64,000 nt of DNA from Rhizobium laguerreae (GCF_002008165.1 NZ_MRDM01000030.1:1-64000), one strand, 5' to 3'. Positions 55,591-63,736 are shown, counted from the stretch's first letter. The notes: a model not told the origin generated them from the letters alone. Made by a program: numbers and translations.

Positions 55591-56030
55591 CTTCTCCCCA
55601 CGCAAGCTCGGATGGGACGCGATCTCCGATGGCGTCCCATAGACACGGAGTTCAGTCAGGAAACCCGATCGCGGCGGAGTTCCCATTGCTCGAAGGCGCA
55701 GTACGTCGACCGACTCGCGCTCAGTAGAGAAAGGACATAGCGGCCTGCGCCGGCCCGCGCTGAGCATGTAATCACAGCCGCCTTGCTTCAGTCTATTGTG
55801 CTGTTATCAGGTTATCCTGGGTTTGGTATGGAGGTCGCCGGGAGGTCGGCTATTTTCGTCCTCGTAGAGCGTAACTCGGTCGTCGGGCGCCGTTCGGGCA
55901 AACTCGGTCCCGAAAACTGCAAGCGCCTGCTCCAATTCCATGGCAGTCAAACCTCATGTGTATCTGCGACCAAGATTCCCTCGGTTCGAGTTCGAGCGTT
56001 TAGAATTCAAGTCTCGGGTCGATCAAAAGG
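55591..56030. other. Region without a recognisable gene
   Basis: Spacer between the DUF1223 gene and the CopD-like fragment. No family-like frame and no repeated promoter. Confidence 0.5.
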
Positions 56031-56366
56031 TTAGTTCCTCAGATAAGGATGAAGAGGCAACTCAGAAGGGTTTGGTGACCGCGAGCCAAGCGATGAAGCG
56101 AATGCCACGAGGATGGCTACCGGAGCGGCGCGGAACAGTGGTCCTACCATTTTTCCTTCCCGCAGCAGACGTCTCAACGCCGTCGCCTGGAGGCTGTGCA
56201 GACCACTCAATAGCACCACTGGGATCATTTTCAGCAACAGCCAGGGTGAACTCTCCCACCCAACACCGAAGGCCATCGTGAAGCCCGCCATCCAAACGAC
56301 GGCGAGAGCCGGGGTAGTCACTAGGCCGTCCCAACGCAAAATGGTTTCACCAAATCGGCCACCATC
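56031..56366 (-). pseudogene. CopD/HemJ-like membrane protein, C-terminal part
   Basis: The reverse strand reads GGRFGETILRWDGLVTTPAL, AVVWMAGFTMAFGVGWESSP, and LLLKMIPVVLLSGLHSLQAT, with three membrane segments. The 5' part is at 60143-60261. Between them lies a 3776-bp insertion flanked by GATGGTGG duplications. Removing the insertion and one duplication restores the frame exactly (DGG|RFG). Confidence 0.75.
56359..56366. repeat. 8-bp target-site duplication, left copy
   Basis: CCACCATC, identical to 60143-60150. Eight bases is the standard IS66 duplication length. Confidence 0.85.
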
Positions 56367-56386
56367 GTACGCGGTGTTCTGATCGC
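56367..56386. repeat. Left terminal repeat of IS66 composite
   Basis: Inverted relative to 60123-60142. Confidence 0.8.
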
Positions 56387-56458
56387 ACCTTCCGGATCAG
56401 TGCTCGATTGACGATGTTCGGTCCATCGATTTTCAGCTTACGCTCGAACCCCAAGAGC

Positions 56459-56555
56459 CGGTGCGCCGGGTTGAGGTCTTTACCAGCGGGCGGCGGTTCG
56501 AGTGGAGCGACGAGCAAAAGTTGCAGATCGTTGCCGAGAGTTATGAGGCGGATGA
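56459..56555 (+). mobile_element. IS66 tnpA 5' remnant at the left end
   Basis: The forward strand encodes VRRVEVFTSGRRFEWSDEQK and LQIVAESYEADDLF, the start of an IS66 OrfA helix-turn-helix protein. It then runs into DNA that is antisense to the unknown gene. The remainder of that element is gone. Confidence 0.7.
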
Positions 56556-57482
56556 CTTGTTTGGCGGCTTCCAGCCCAATTCAGCCATGACGAGGCCATC
56601 ATACCGCTCGCTTATGACGGCGCGTCTCATATTCTGCGCAAGCGGATCGTGGAATATTTCGAGCGCTCTTTGAGACTCTTCAGCCGAGAGCCAACCGTCG
56701 GATAGTCGCCAGCGTCGATAAAACATCCAGTCGAGTTTGCCTGACCGGCTATGCTCGACGCCAGCACGCGCGCGCGCCAGCTCAATTTCCGACGGGACAA
56801 TCTCGGGAGGCGCGACGTCCTGCCCTCGTCGCTTGGCGTTGGCATAGTTTGAGTCTCTGACCTCGCCGCTGAGTATCACCCTCTTTTCCACATCGTCGTC
56901 AGTGATCGTCACGAGGCGGTCCATTTCGTCGTTGATGTCATCAGGCATTGTCTCGCAGGCAATTTTGACTGCTTCCACAAAGCGAACGTCTTGGACGTTT
57001 GAAGGCTTCCAGCCGTCCGCACCTCGCCAGTGGATCGTCTCTGAAGCTTCTGTCCATCGCCCCGTCTCCGTGAGACCGAGGATGGCGAGCAGCGGTAAAA
57101 TGTCTGTGCTAGCCTGTGCCGCGTCCGCTGTCTTGTAGGCAGCGATACTCGCATCTGGGGTTGTCCGAGCCGGTTGATATCTCCCGGGTGGGGTGGGCGC
57201 TCCCGGATGCAAGAACGTCACATCCGCCAGTCCCAGGACAGTCACGCATAGGTCATCCCAGCGCGGTAGAATTTCGGGTATTCTTGGACAGTCCTTCGCC
57301 AGCGCGCCTGGCCCGAAGCGCTCTGCCTGTCCCAACGCCACCAACGCATCACACCCCAACTGATAAGCTGTCATGCTTCCATCGGACCATCTCAGCGGTG
57401 ATCGACTGTCCACCGGCAGACTTTCCCTCAGGAATTCGATGACAGCCCTTGGCCAATCGTCGTTCGGTCCATTCGCACTCAT
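56541..57482 (-). CDS. Passenger protein of unknown function in IS66 composite
   Basis: Open frame of 313 residues starting MSANGPNDDWPRAVIEFLRE. Composition is ordinary soluble-protein (many Asp, Glu, Arg; Trp-rich segments such as RWTEASETIHWRGADGWKPS). No signal peptide, membrane segment or motif recognised. The last residues (KPPNKSSAS) are where the tnpA remnant begins on the other strand, so the C-terminus may be truncated. It is the only non-transposition gene in the unit. Confidence 0.7.
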   Translation of the reverse strand: MSANGPNDDWPRAVIEFLRESLPVDSRSPLRWSDGSMTAYQLGCDALVALGQAERFGPGALAKDCPRIPEILPRWDDLCVTVLGLADVTFLHPGAPTPPGRYQPARTTPDASIAAYKTADAAQASTDILPLLAILGLTETGRWTEASETIHWRGADGWKPSNVQDVRFVEAVKIACETMPDDINDEMDRLVTITDDDVEKRVILSGEVRDSNYANAKRRGQDVAPPEIVPSEIELARARAGVEHSRSGKLDWMFYRRWRLSDGWLSAEESQRALEIFHDPLAQNMRRAVISERYDGLVMAELGWKPPNKSSAS

Positions 57483-57692
57483 TCGCTTCTCGCCACTTTG
57501 CCGGGATCATGCAACTATTGCATGTCGTCGGCAGAGCGTCATGGATTTTGGCGTTGTGCGATGGATGTTGGTCAACAATCTCCTTTGAAACCAATCAGTG
57601 CCAACGAGACAGCTACAGTCAGCTCCATCGAAAGTGCCTATCGCAAGTTATTCAGACGTCTTCACGATGGAGCGTCGAGCCAGCGATCGATG

Positions 57693-59249
57693 TTATCTTG
57701 CTAGGCAATTCCACGGCAGCAGTTCTTCGACGCGGCTTTGTTTGTGACCGTTGACGACGGCGCTGAGCGTGGCGGTCAGATAGGCCAGCGGATCGACGGC
57801 ATTTAGTTTGCAGGTCTCAACCAGCGAGGCGATAGTTGCCCAGTTCTCTGCTCCAGCGTCGTGCCCGGCGAAGAGAGCATTCTTCCTGTTCAAGGCTATC
57901 GGCCGAATGGTTCGCTCGACGCTGTTGCTGTCGATCTCGATGCGGCCGTCGGTCAGGAAGAGCTTCAGACCCTCCCAGTATTTGGCCATATAGGCCAAAG
58001 CCTCGCCGAGTGGGGACTTCGTACCGACACGGGCACGGTGACTGACAAGCCAGGCCTGCATGTCAGTGATCAGTGGCGCTGATCGTTCCTGCCGTCCAGC
58101 AAGGCGAGCCTGCGGATCAAGACCGCGCAATTTGGCTTCGATCCGATACAATTCTCCGATCCGTTTGACCCCGTCCTCGGCAATCGGTGCTGATCCGTTG
58201 CGGGTGATCTCCATCAGCTTGCGCCGGGCATGGGCCCAACAATACGCAAGCCGAATGTCCGCGCCGACCCTGTCCGGTGCGATCAGCCTGTTGTATCCGG
58301 CATAGCCATCGACCTGCAGGATGCCCGAGAAGTCCTGCAATATGCGCTCGGCATGAACGCCCCCGCGACCCGGAGCATAGGTGAAGGCAACGCCCGGTGG
58401 AGCGCCGCCGCCCCATGGGCGATCATCCCGCGCCAGCGCCCAGAAGTAGCCGGTCTTGGTCTTGCGCGAGCCGGGATCGAGAACCGGGGCACGGGTCTCG
58501 TCCATGAAGAGCTTGGTCGAGCGCTTCAGGTCCGTGATCAATGCATCGAAGACGGGGCGCAATTCGAACGCTGCTCGCCCGACCCAGTCGGCAAGCGTGG
58601 ATCGGTCGAGATCGATGCCCTGGCGGCTCATGATCTGGGCCTGGCGGTAAAGCGGAAGATGATCGGCATATTTGGAGACCAGCACATGGGCGACGGACGC
58701 TTCCGTCGGCAGGCCAGCCTGGATCAGGCGTGCCGGAGCCGGAGCCTGAACCACACCGTCGGTGCAGGCACGGCATGCATATTTGGGGCGGCGAGTGACG
58801 ATGACGCGGTACTGCGCCGGGACGACATCCAGCCGTTCGGACACATCCTCGCCGATGCGATGTAGGCAACCGCCGCAGGCGCAGACCAGGCTTTCCGGCT
58901 CGATCACCTCCACCACACGGGGAAGATGTTTTGGAAGAGAGCCGCGATTGATCGCGCGTGGCTTGGCAATCCTATTTCCAGTAGGAACGTCCGCCTCATC
59001 CTCGGCATGGATCGTGGCAATTGCCGTTTCCAGGTCTTCCAGTGCCAGATCGAACTGGTCGGGATCGGTCTTCTCGGACTTGCGCCCGAAGGCTGCCTGC
59101 TTGAAGGCCGCGACCAGCTTCTCAAGCCGTTCGATCCGCTCGTCCTTGCGGGCAATCTGGGCGTCTTTGCCTGACTCGCGTTCCTGGGCTGCAATCAGCA
59201 TCGCCTTTAGGGCGGCAACATCATCGGGAAGATCGGCGGTATCAAGCAT
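57693..59249 (-). CDS. tnpC: IS66 TnpC transposase
   Basis: DDE transposase of 518 residues, complete. LVAAFKQAAFGRKSEKTDPD coiled-coil end, CACGGCLHRIGEDVSERLDV zinc-finger-like segment, FMDETRAPVLDPGS catalytic region, VDGYAGYNRLIAP, and NSVERTIRPIALNRKNALFA with Glu. It ends VEELLPWNCLAR. A remnant of a close relative lies at 30060. Confidence 0.95.
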   Translation of the reverse strand: MLDTADLPDDVAALKAMLIAAQERESGKDAQIARKDERIERLEKLVAAFKQAAFGRKSEKTDPDQFDLALEDLETAIATIHAEDEADVPTGNRIAKPRAINRGSLPKHLPRVVEVIEPESLVCACGGCLHRIGEDVSERLDVVPAQYRVIVTRRPKYACRACTDGVVQAPAPARLIQAGLPTEASVAHVLVSKYADHLPLYRQAQIMSRQGIDLDRSTLADWVGRAAFELRPVFDALITDLKRSTKLFMDETRAPVLDPGSRKTKTGYFWALARDDRPWGGGAPPGVAFTYAPGRGGVHAERILQDFSGILQVDGYAGYNRLIAPDRVGADIRLAYCWAHARRKLMEITRNGSAPIAEDGVKRIGELYRIEAKLRGLDPQARLAGRQERSAPLITDMQAWLVSHRARVGTKSPLGEALAYMAKYWEGLKLFLTDGRIEIDSNSVERTIRPIALNRKNALFAGHDAGAENWATIASLVETCKLNAVDPLAYLTATLSAVVNGHKQSRVEELLPWNCLAR

Positions 59250-59318
59250 GGCCAGAATTTACCAAATCCCGCGCCGATTTGCCCTTGGAATCTGTCGTGC
59301 TGAGTCACAGTGCCGCAG

Positions 59319-59672
59319 CTATTCGATAGCCTCCGGCGTTCTCGTCTGGACGGCATGAACCCGCCGCCAGTCGAGGCCCGCAAAGAGGGCTTCGAACTGG
59401 GCGTGGGTCAGCGTCATCAGTCCATCCCGTATGCCGGGCCAGGTGAAGGTGTGATCTTCCAGCCGCTTGTAGGCCAGCACAATCCCGCTGCCATCCCAGT
59501 AGATCAGCTTCAACCGGTCCGCCTTGCGCGACCGGAACACGAAGACTGTTCCGGTGAACGGGTCCTTGTGCAACTCGTTCTTCACAAGCGCCGCCAGTCC
59601 GTCATGCCCCTTGCGGAAGTCGACTGGTTTAGTCGCGACCATGATCCGAACGCGGTTCGATGGAAAGATCAT
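59319..59672 (-). CDS. tnpB: IS66 TnpB accessory protein
   Basis: 117 residues: MIFPSNRVRIMVATKPVDFR, FVFRSRKADRLKLIYWDGSG, and QFEALFAGLDWRRV. Overlaps tnpA by 4 bases. Confidence 0.92.
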   Translation of the reverse strand: MIFPSNRVRIMVATKPVDFRKGHDGLAALVKNELHKDPFTGTVFVFRSRKADRLKLIYWDGSGIVLAYKRLEDHTFTWPGIRDGLMTLTHAQFEALFAGLDWRRVHAVQTRTPEAIE

Positions 59673-60058
59673 GTCGCCGCCGCCAGGGCACGCGCGATGG
59701 CGGCGATCCGGGCAGCAGGCGCACCTTCCTCAAGACGGATGGTGACAAGGCCGACGACAATCTCGGCGCGGGACACTGCTTTGGGGGTCGGCGGCTCCGG
59801 TGCGGGCATCTCGACAACCATGGCCGCGAATTCGACTGCGTCTTCCGGCTCCGGTAAAACCAGCTTCCCCTGCCGCGCCAGCGTTCGCCAGGACGACAGA
59901 TGATTGGCTTTCAACCCGTGACGTTCCGCGACCTCGTTCACCGTCACGCCCGGACGCAAGCTCTCCGAAACGATCCGTGCCTTCACCTCGTCCGACCATT
60001 GGCGGTGAGCCTCCCGTCGGCTCCGTCGCTTCGTGAGAACCTCCAATGTAGTCTCCAT
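59669..60058 (-). CDS. tnpA: IS66 TnpA, helix-turn-helix protein
   Basis: 129 residues: RQWSDEVKARIVSESLRPGV, VNEVAERHGLKANHLSSWRT, ending in an Ala-rich helix. Complete, 65 bases inside the right terminal repeat. Confidence 0.92.
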   Translation of the reverse strand: METTLEVLTKRRSRREAHRQWSDEVKARIVSESLRPGVTVNEVAERHGLKANHLSSWRTLARQGKLVLPEPEDAVEFAAMVVEMPAPEPPTPKAVSRAEIVVGLVTIRLEEGAPAARIAAIARALAAAT

Positions 60059-60122
60059 GGAGAAACTCCTTGTCGCTCGTCCATGGAACGTCGATCACAG
60101 ATTAGGCGACAACGGGCAATGT

Positions 60123-60142
60123 GGGGCCAGAACACCGGTTAC
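60123..60142. repeat. Right terminal repeat of IS66 composite
   Basis: Inverted partner of 56367-56386. Confidence 0.8.
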
Positions 60143-60261
60143 CCACCATCGACGTTCCGCGGTGCAACGATTGCGACTCGTAACGCAAGCGCCATTGCCA
60201 ACATGCCTCCAATGAATGCGACAACGGCAAAAACGTGCAATGCCTTGACGTAGAGATACAT
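60143..60261 (-). pseudogene. CopD/HemJ-like membrane protein, N-terminal part
   Basis: The ATG at 60261 overlaps the haloacid dehalogenase stop (TAATG). It reads MYLYVKALHVFAVVAFIGGM and LAMALALRVAIVAPRNVDGG, then enters the transposon. Joined to 56031-56358 it gives a 148-residue protein with four membrane segments. The positions 60143-60150 are the right copy of the target duplication. Confidence 0.78.
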
Positions 60262-61008
60262 TATCCATTGTTCCCATGATCGCAGAACAGGCTGGAGATA
60301 TCCGCCAATGAGGCAACCGTGAAGTCCGCAGTATGGTACAACATTTCCGCGTTACCCCGTATCAGTCCGTAGAAGAGCCGCTCGTCTATGCTATTCGGCG
60401 CGACGCGCGGCCCGGGAACGCTGGTATCGGTGCGCGCGACGCGGACGACCGTGAAGCCGAAACTCTTGGCACCATAGATGTCGATGCCGTTTGACGAGAC
60501 GAACACGACGTCGCTGCGTTCGACGGCGAGAGCCTGCTCCACAATCTCATAGGCCTGTGGCGCGGGCTTGAAGGCGCGAACGGCATCGACGCTGAGGATG
60601 TGATCGAGATACCGTTCGAGTCTGGAGTTTGCGGCAAGGGCCGATAACATTGATCGAGTCCCATTCGACAGGATTGCTCGACGATGTGGCACCAAGTTGT
60701 CGAGACAGACAACTGCATCATCATAGGGGGCGAGATCCAGATAGGTGGCAGCGATATCCAGACGCAACTGTTCGCTGGCGGCCAACTGAAGCGACCCAAG
60801 AGTGTAGTCGAGCGATCGCAACGTCATGGACCAGAAGTCCTCATAGCGGTTCATAAGCGTTCTAAGCCACGAGTATTCAGGCCGCTTCATCCGCCAGACA
60901 TGGGCAATCAAGCTTCCCTGGCCGGGGAAAGGCGGCTTCGACCGATTGCTCGACTGACTCCAGATCGTAAAGCGTGCCATAGGCATCAAACACAAATGCT
61001 TTTTTCAT
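60261..61008 (-). pseudogene. L-2-haloacid dehalogenase-like HAD protein, one frameshift
   Basis: The ATG at 61008 gives MKKAFVFDAYGTLYDLESVE with the catalytic Asp. An extra C near 60935 shifts the frame, and FPGQGSLIAHVWRMKRPEYS then continues through HRRAILSNGTRSML, FKPAPQAYEIVEQAL and FVSSNGIDIYGAKSFGFTV to the stop at 60261. Joined, it has the length and motifs of type II haloacid dehalogenases. The start lies 8 bases after the methyltransferase stop. Pseudogene or indel error. Confidence 0.78.
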
Positions 61009-61015
61009 CGATCTC

Positions 61016-62386
61016 TCAATTTTGAGCCGAGACCGCCGGCATCAGTATCAAGCTATTCCGGTCATGGCCTGCGACGATCTTCAGCATGGTGCCGGCTTGG
61101 ACGTTTATCGGCTTGGGAAACGGGTGCAGGACCTGCAGCCAACCGCCATCGGAGTAATCGTCTGGGTGGTTTGCAAATTCGATCCCCTCCGCGAGGTCGA
61201 TTTTCATCCACTGCACGACGCCGGTGGCGACACCGTCCGAGATAATCGGAATATCGAGAATACGAATTTCTTCGGAATGTTTTGGCCGGGTCAGGTCGAT
61301 CGTTAGAAGCTCGATATCCGATGAGAGTCTCTTCCATTCCGTCATCGTGCCATGTACCGGCAATCGATTGGCAGCAAGCGCCGAGAATTCCGATACGTCG
61401 AAGCCTGACACCTCATCGACAAATGAGTATTTGCTGAGGACACTACTCTCAACCAAGCAACCGACAGCGGTGGCAGCTCGCGGGATAATCGTCGCCTCGT
61501 CGCTTATCAGCCGTGTGTGTGCGTCCTCAAAAGTGTTGAGGACCTCCTCTGCGAGAAGGTCACTGGACAGAATTTCGGAAACCAGAATGTCGGCCCGATT
61601 CTCCATGTCCTCTCCGATGACAAGATCCGTGGACATTTTGTTGATAACCGCAATGCGCGCAGAGAATCCGTTTTGCGCCACAATCCGTTTGGCGGTGTCC
61701 GCGATGACCGGGACTGCTTCACAGGTGACGATGTTCGTCGCGCCTGCTCTCGCAGCCATCATGGACAGGAGCCCGCTGCCGGCGCCGATATCGAGAATTT
61801 GGGCCGAGGTTCCATGCGCAGCAACGGCTTTCGTGATCGCCGCCTCGAAGGCCTCGTTTCTGGGCACATCGTTCAACATTGGAATATGCCAAAAGGGAAC
61901 GATCCTCGAGGTCAGACGACGAACCTGATGTACCGGCAAGATGTTCTCGGGCTGAAGCTGCATCATCCGCCGGAAGCCATCGAGGGCATCGTCGTGGCGA
62001 TTGGCCCGTGCAAGAGCTACGGACAGATTGTTGAGGACCAGCGGATTGTTGGGCGAAGCTTTCGCCGCATCTTCAAAACAGCCTATAGCCTCCACAGTGT
62101 CGCCACGCTTGAGAAGCAGGGCGCCTTTTTCAAGAAGGGCGACCAAATGGTCTGGTTTGATCCGAAGCATGTCGGTCCAGTAAGCAATCGCCGCCTCGGC
62201 GTCGCCTTTCAATGCAGCGATGCCGGCAAGCAGTGGGAGCACGTCCAGAACGCGGTAGCGATCCTTGAGGACCTCGCGATAATATTGCTCGGCGCGGTCG
62301 ATTTCGCCAGCAGCGTGAAACTTCATCGCCTGATTTAGGGACTCGCGAACCTGGGCGAGCGCGAAAACCTCACTGTCTGCCGTCAT
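61016..62386 (-). CDS. TPR - arginine methyltransferase-like (PRMT) protein
   Basis: Protein of 456 residues. Residues about 15-150 are tetratricopeptide repeats (AGEIDRAEQYYREVLKDRYR, NPLVLNNLSVALARANRHDD). The rest is a PRMT-type methyltransferase: LDIGAGSGLLSMMAARAGAT motif I, CEAVPVIADTAKRIVAQNGF, the double-glutamate-like loop SEILSSDLLAEEVLN, and a C-terminal beta barrel (GGWLQVLHPFPKPINVQAGT). The order resembles eukaryotic PRMT9. The protein target is unknown. It heads an operon behind an ECF-type promoter. Confidence 0.75.
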   Translation of the reverse strand: MTADSEVFALAQVRESLNQAMKFHAAGEIDRAEQYYREVLKDRYRVLDVLPLLAGIAALKGDAEAAIAYWTDMLRIKPDHLVALLEKGALLLKRGDTVEAIGCFEDAAKASPNNPLVLNNLSVALARANRHDDALDGFRRMMQLQPENILPVHQVRRLTSRIVPFWHIPMLNDVPRNEAFEAAITKAVAAHGTSAQILDIGAGSGLLSMMAARAGATNIVTCEAVPVIADTAKRIVAQNGFSARIAVINKMSTDLVIGEDMENRADILVSEILSSDLLAEEVLNTFEDAHTRLISDEATIIPRAATAVGCLVESSVLSKYSFVDEVSGFDVSEFSALAANRLPVHGTMTEWKRLSSDIELLTIDLTRPKHSEEIRILDIPIISDGVATGVVQWMKIDLAEGIEFANHPDDYSDGGWLQVLHPFPKPINVQAGTMLKIVAGHDRNSLILMPAVSAQN

Positions 62387-62426
62387 CAAACATCACCATG
62401 TCATACAGTTAATTTTTCATGACTGT

Positions 62427-62453
62427 TACGCACAGGACGCGTGGTCCGTTACA
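62427..62453 (-). promoter_or_regulatory. ECF-type promoter of PRMT-like operon
   Basis: Reverse strand TGTAAC (62453-62448), 17 bp, CGTA (62430-62427). About 40 bases before the start at 62386. Confidence 0.8.
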
Positions 62454-62615
62454 GCAAGCGTAAAATTTCATGGGATCGTCTGTGATCTCAGTTTTGGCAC
62501 GGTCGGGACCGGTCGAAGACTGCTGCCTCAAGCGTGATCGGTTTGCTACGCGGACGCCGGGACTCGTTTTACGTTGATTGCAGCGCCTCACGTTCCAGTG
62601 TTGATTAGTTTCCAA

Positions 62616-62642
62616 TGTAACAACCGCGTCCCGGCGAACGTA
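62616..62642 (+). promoter_or_regulatory. ECF-type promoter of msr region
   Basis: TGTAAC (62616-62621), 17 bp, CGTA (62639-62642). No other promoter is evident before msrB at 63287, so msrB-msrA may be transcribed from here. Confidence 0.8.
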
Positions 62643-62681
62643 TCTCGACTGGACAACCCGTCCTACTCTAAGGAGACAGGT

Positions 62682-63258
62682 GTGCTGAACCGAAGAACTC
62701 TTCCCGCCCGTGCAGGCGGTGCTGCCGCGGCGTTGGGCATCGGCTTCACCAAGGCTGGAGCTGAAAACGCATCGCAATATGTCGTTGCCCATACCAACGA
62801 AGAATTGCGCCACATGCTCAGCGGCGATCTATACACCGTGCTGCGCCAGGCTGCGACGGAATACCCTTGCGTCGATCCCAAGAAGGTGAGCTACGGGCTT
62901 CTGCTGCAATTCTATTTTTCCGTCCCGCACGACCCGACCAGCTCAAACGACAGGGCCCCGATATCGGAAGGAATTACCGTTCTGCGATCTTCCCGACAAA
63001 TGACGAGCAGCCAAAGGTCGCCAAGGCCTATATCGGCCGGCTCAATCACGCCGGCGCGTTTGGCGCGGCAATTGTCACCAACGAGACGGGCAAGACGGTC
63101 TACACAGCCGACAACTACCATCAGGATTTCCTGACGAACCCCCGACTTATCCCGATATTGTGATCAACGATCTGCCGAAGATCGCAAGCCTCAAGCAGAT
63201 GTTCCCGTCGGATTATCGCGACAAGCCCGTTCTCGTCGCGTCTGCAGGAGGCAATTGA
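62682..63258 (+). pseudogene. Fusion remnant: Tat-type MsrB N-terminus joined to MsrA C-terminus
   Basis: The GTG at 62682 (after AAGGAGAC) gives LNRRTLPARAGGAAAALGIG, a Tat-like signal, then AHTNEELRHMLSGDLYTVLR and QAATEYP, like the start of exported MsrB. It then switches to VSYGLLLQFYF and, after a frameshift, RSAIFPTNDEQPKVAKAYIG, DNYHQDFLTN and IVINDLPKIASLKQMFPSDY, the C-terminal half of MsrA. A deletion joined two neighbouring msr genes; further frameshifts follow. The MsrB and MsrA catalytic cysteines are lost. Confidence 0.72.
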
Positions 63259-63286
63259 CGTGGCAGGTCATTGCTAGGAGAAAATC

Positions 63287-63736
63287 ATGCAGCACTATGG
63301 AAAGAGTGCCGACGCCATCGCCAAGCTCACGCCGGAGCAATACCGCGTGACGCAGCAGTCGGGCACCGAGCGCCCGGGCACCGGCGCATATCTCGATAAC
63401 AAGGATCCGGGCATCTACGTCGATATCGTATCGGGCGAGCCGCTCTTTGCCTCGGTCGACAAGTACGAGTCCGGCTGTGGCTGGCCGAGCTTCACTAAGC
63501 CGATCGAGCCTGCCAATGTCAGCGAGCTGACCGATATCTCGCATGGAATGGTGCGCACCGAAGTGCGCTCCAGCCACGGCGACAGCCATCTCGGCCATGT
63601 CTTCCCCGACGGCCCACGCGATCGCGGCGGCTTGCGCTATTGCATCAACTCGGCGTCGCTCCGCTTCGTCCATCGCGACAAGATGGAAGCGGAAGGCTAT
63701 GGCGCTTATCTCGATCAGGTGGAGGAAGTTCAATGA
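63287..63736 (+). CDS. msrB: Peptide-methionine (R)-S-oxide reductase
   Basis: Cytosolic repair enzyme of 149 residues reducing methionine-R-sulfoxide in proteins. KLTPEQYRVTQQSGTERPGT, KYESGCGWPSFTKPI, VRSSHGDSHLGHVFPDGP, and the catalytic Cys in LRYCINSASLRFV. The zinc-binding CxxC pairs of some MsrB proteins are absent (form without zinc). The stop overlaps the msrA start by 4 bases. A thiol resolving system is assumed from the family. Confidence 0.95.
   Translation: MQHYGKSADAIAKLTPEQYRVTQQSGTERPGTGAYLDNKDPGIYVDIVSGEPLFASVDKYESGCGWPSFTKPIEPANVSELTDISHGMVRTEVRSSHGDSHLGHVFPDGPRDRGGLRYCINSASLRFVHRDKMEAEGYGAYLDQVEEVQ

Larger units (their letters stand above)
56367..60142. mobile_element. IS66-type composite transposon, 3776 bp
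   Basis: The left end is GTACGCGGTGTTCTGATCGC (56367-56386). The reverse complement of the right end (60123-60142) is GTAACCGGTGTTCTGGCCCC, matching at 15 of 20 positions. Both ends are tnpA-side ends pointing inward. Inside are a tnpA 5' remnant (+), an unknown gene (-) and complete tnpC, tnpB, tnpA (-). Perfect 8-bp duplications flank it, so the whole unit moved in one event. Confidence 0.85.

Noticed and set aside
62682..63140. Catalase or other exported enzyme after the promoter at 62616
   Set aside because: Translation of the frames shows MsrB-like and MsrA segments instead.
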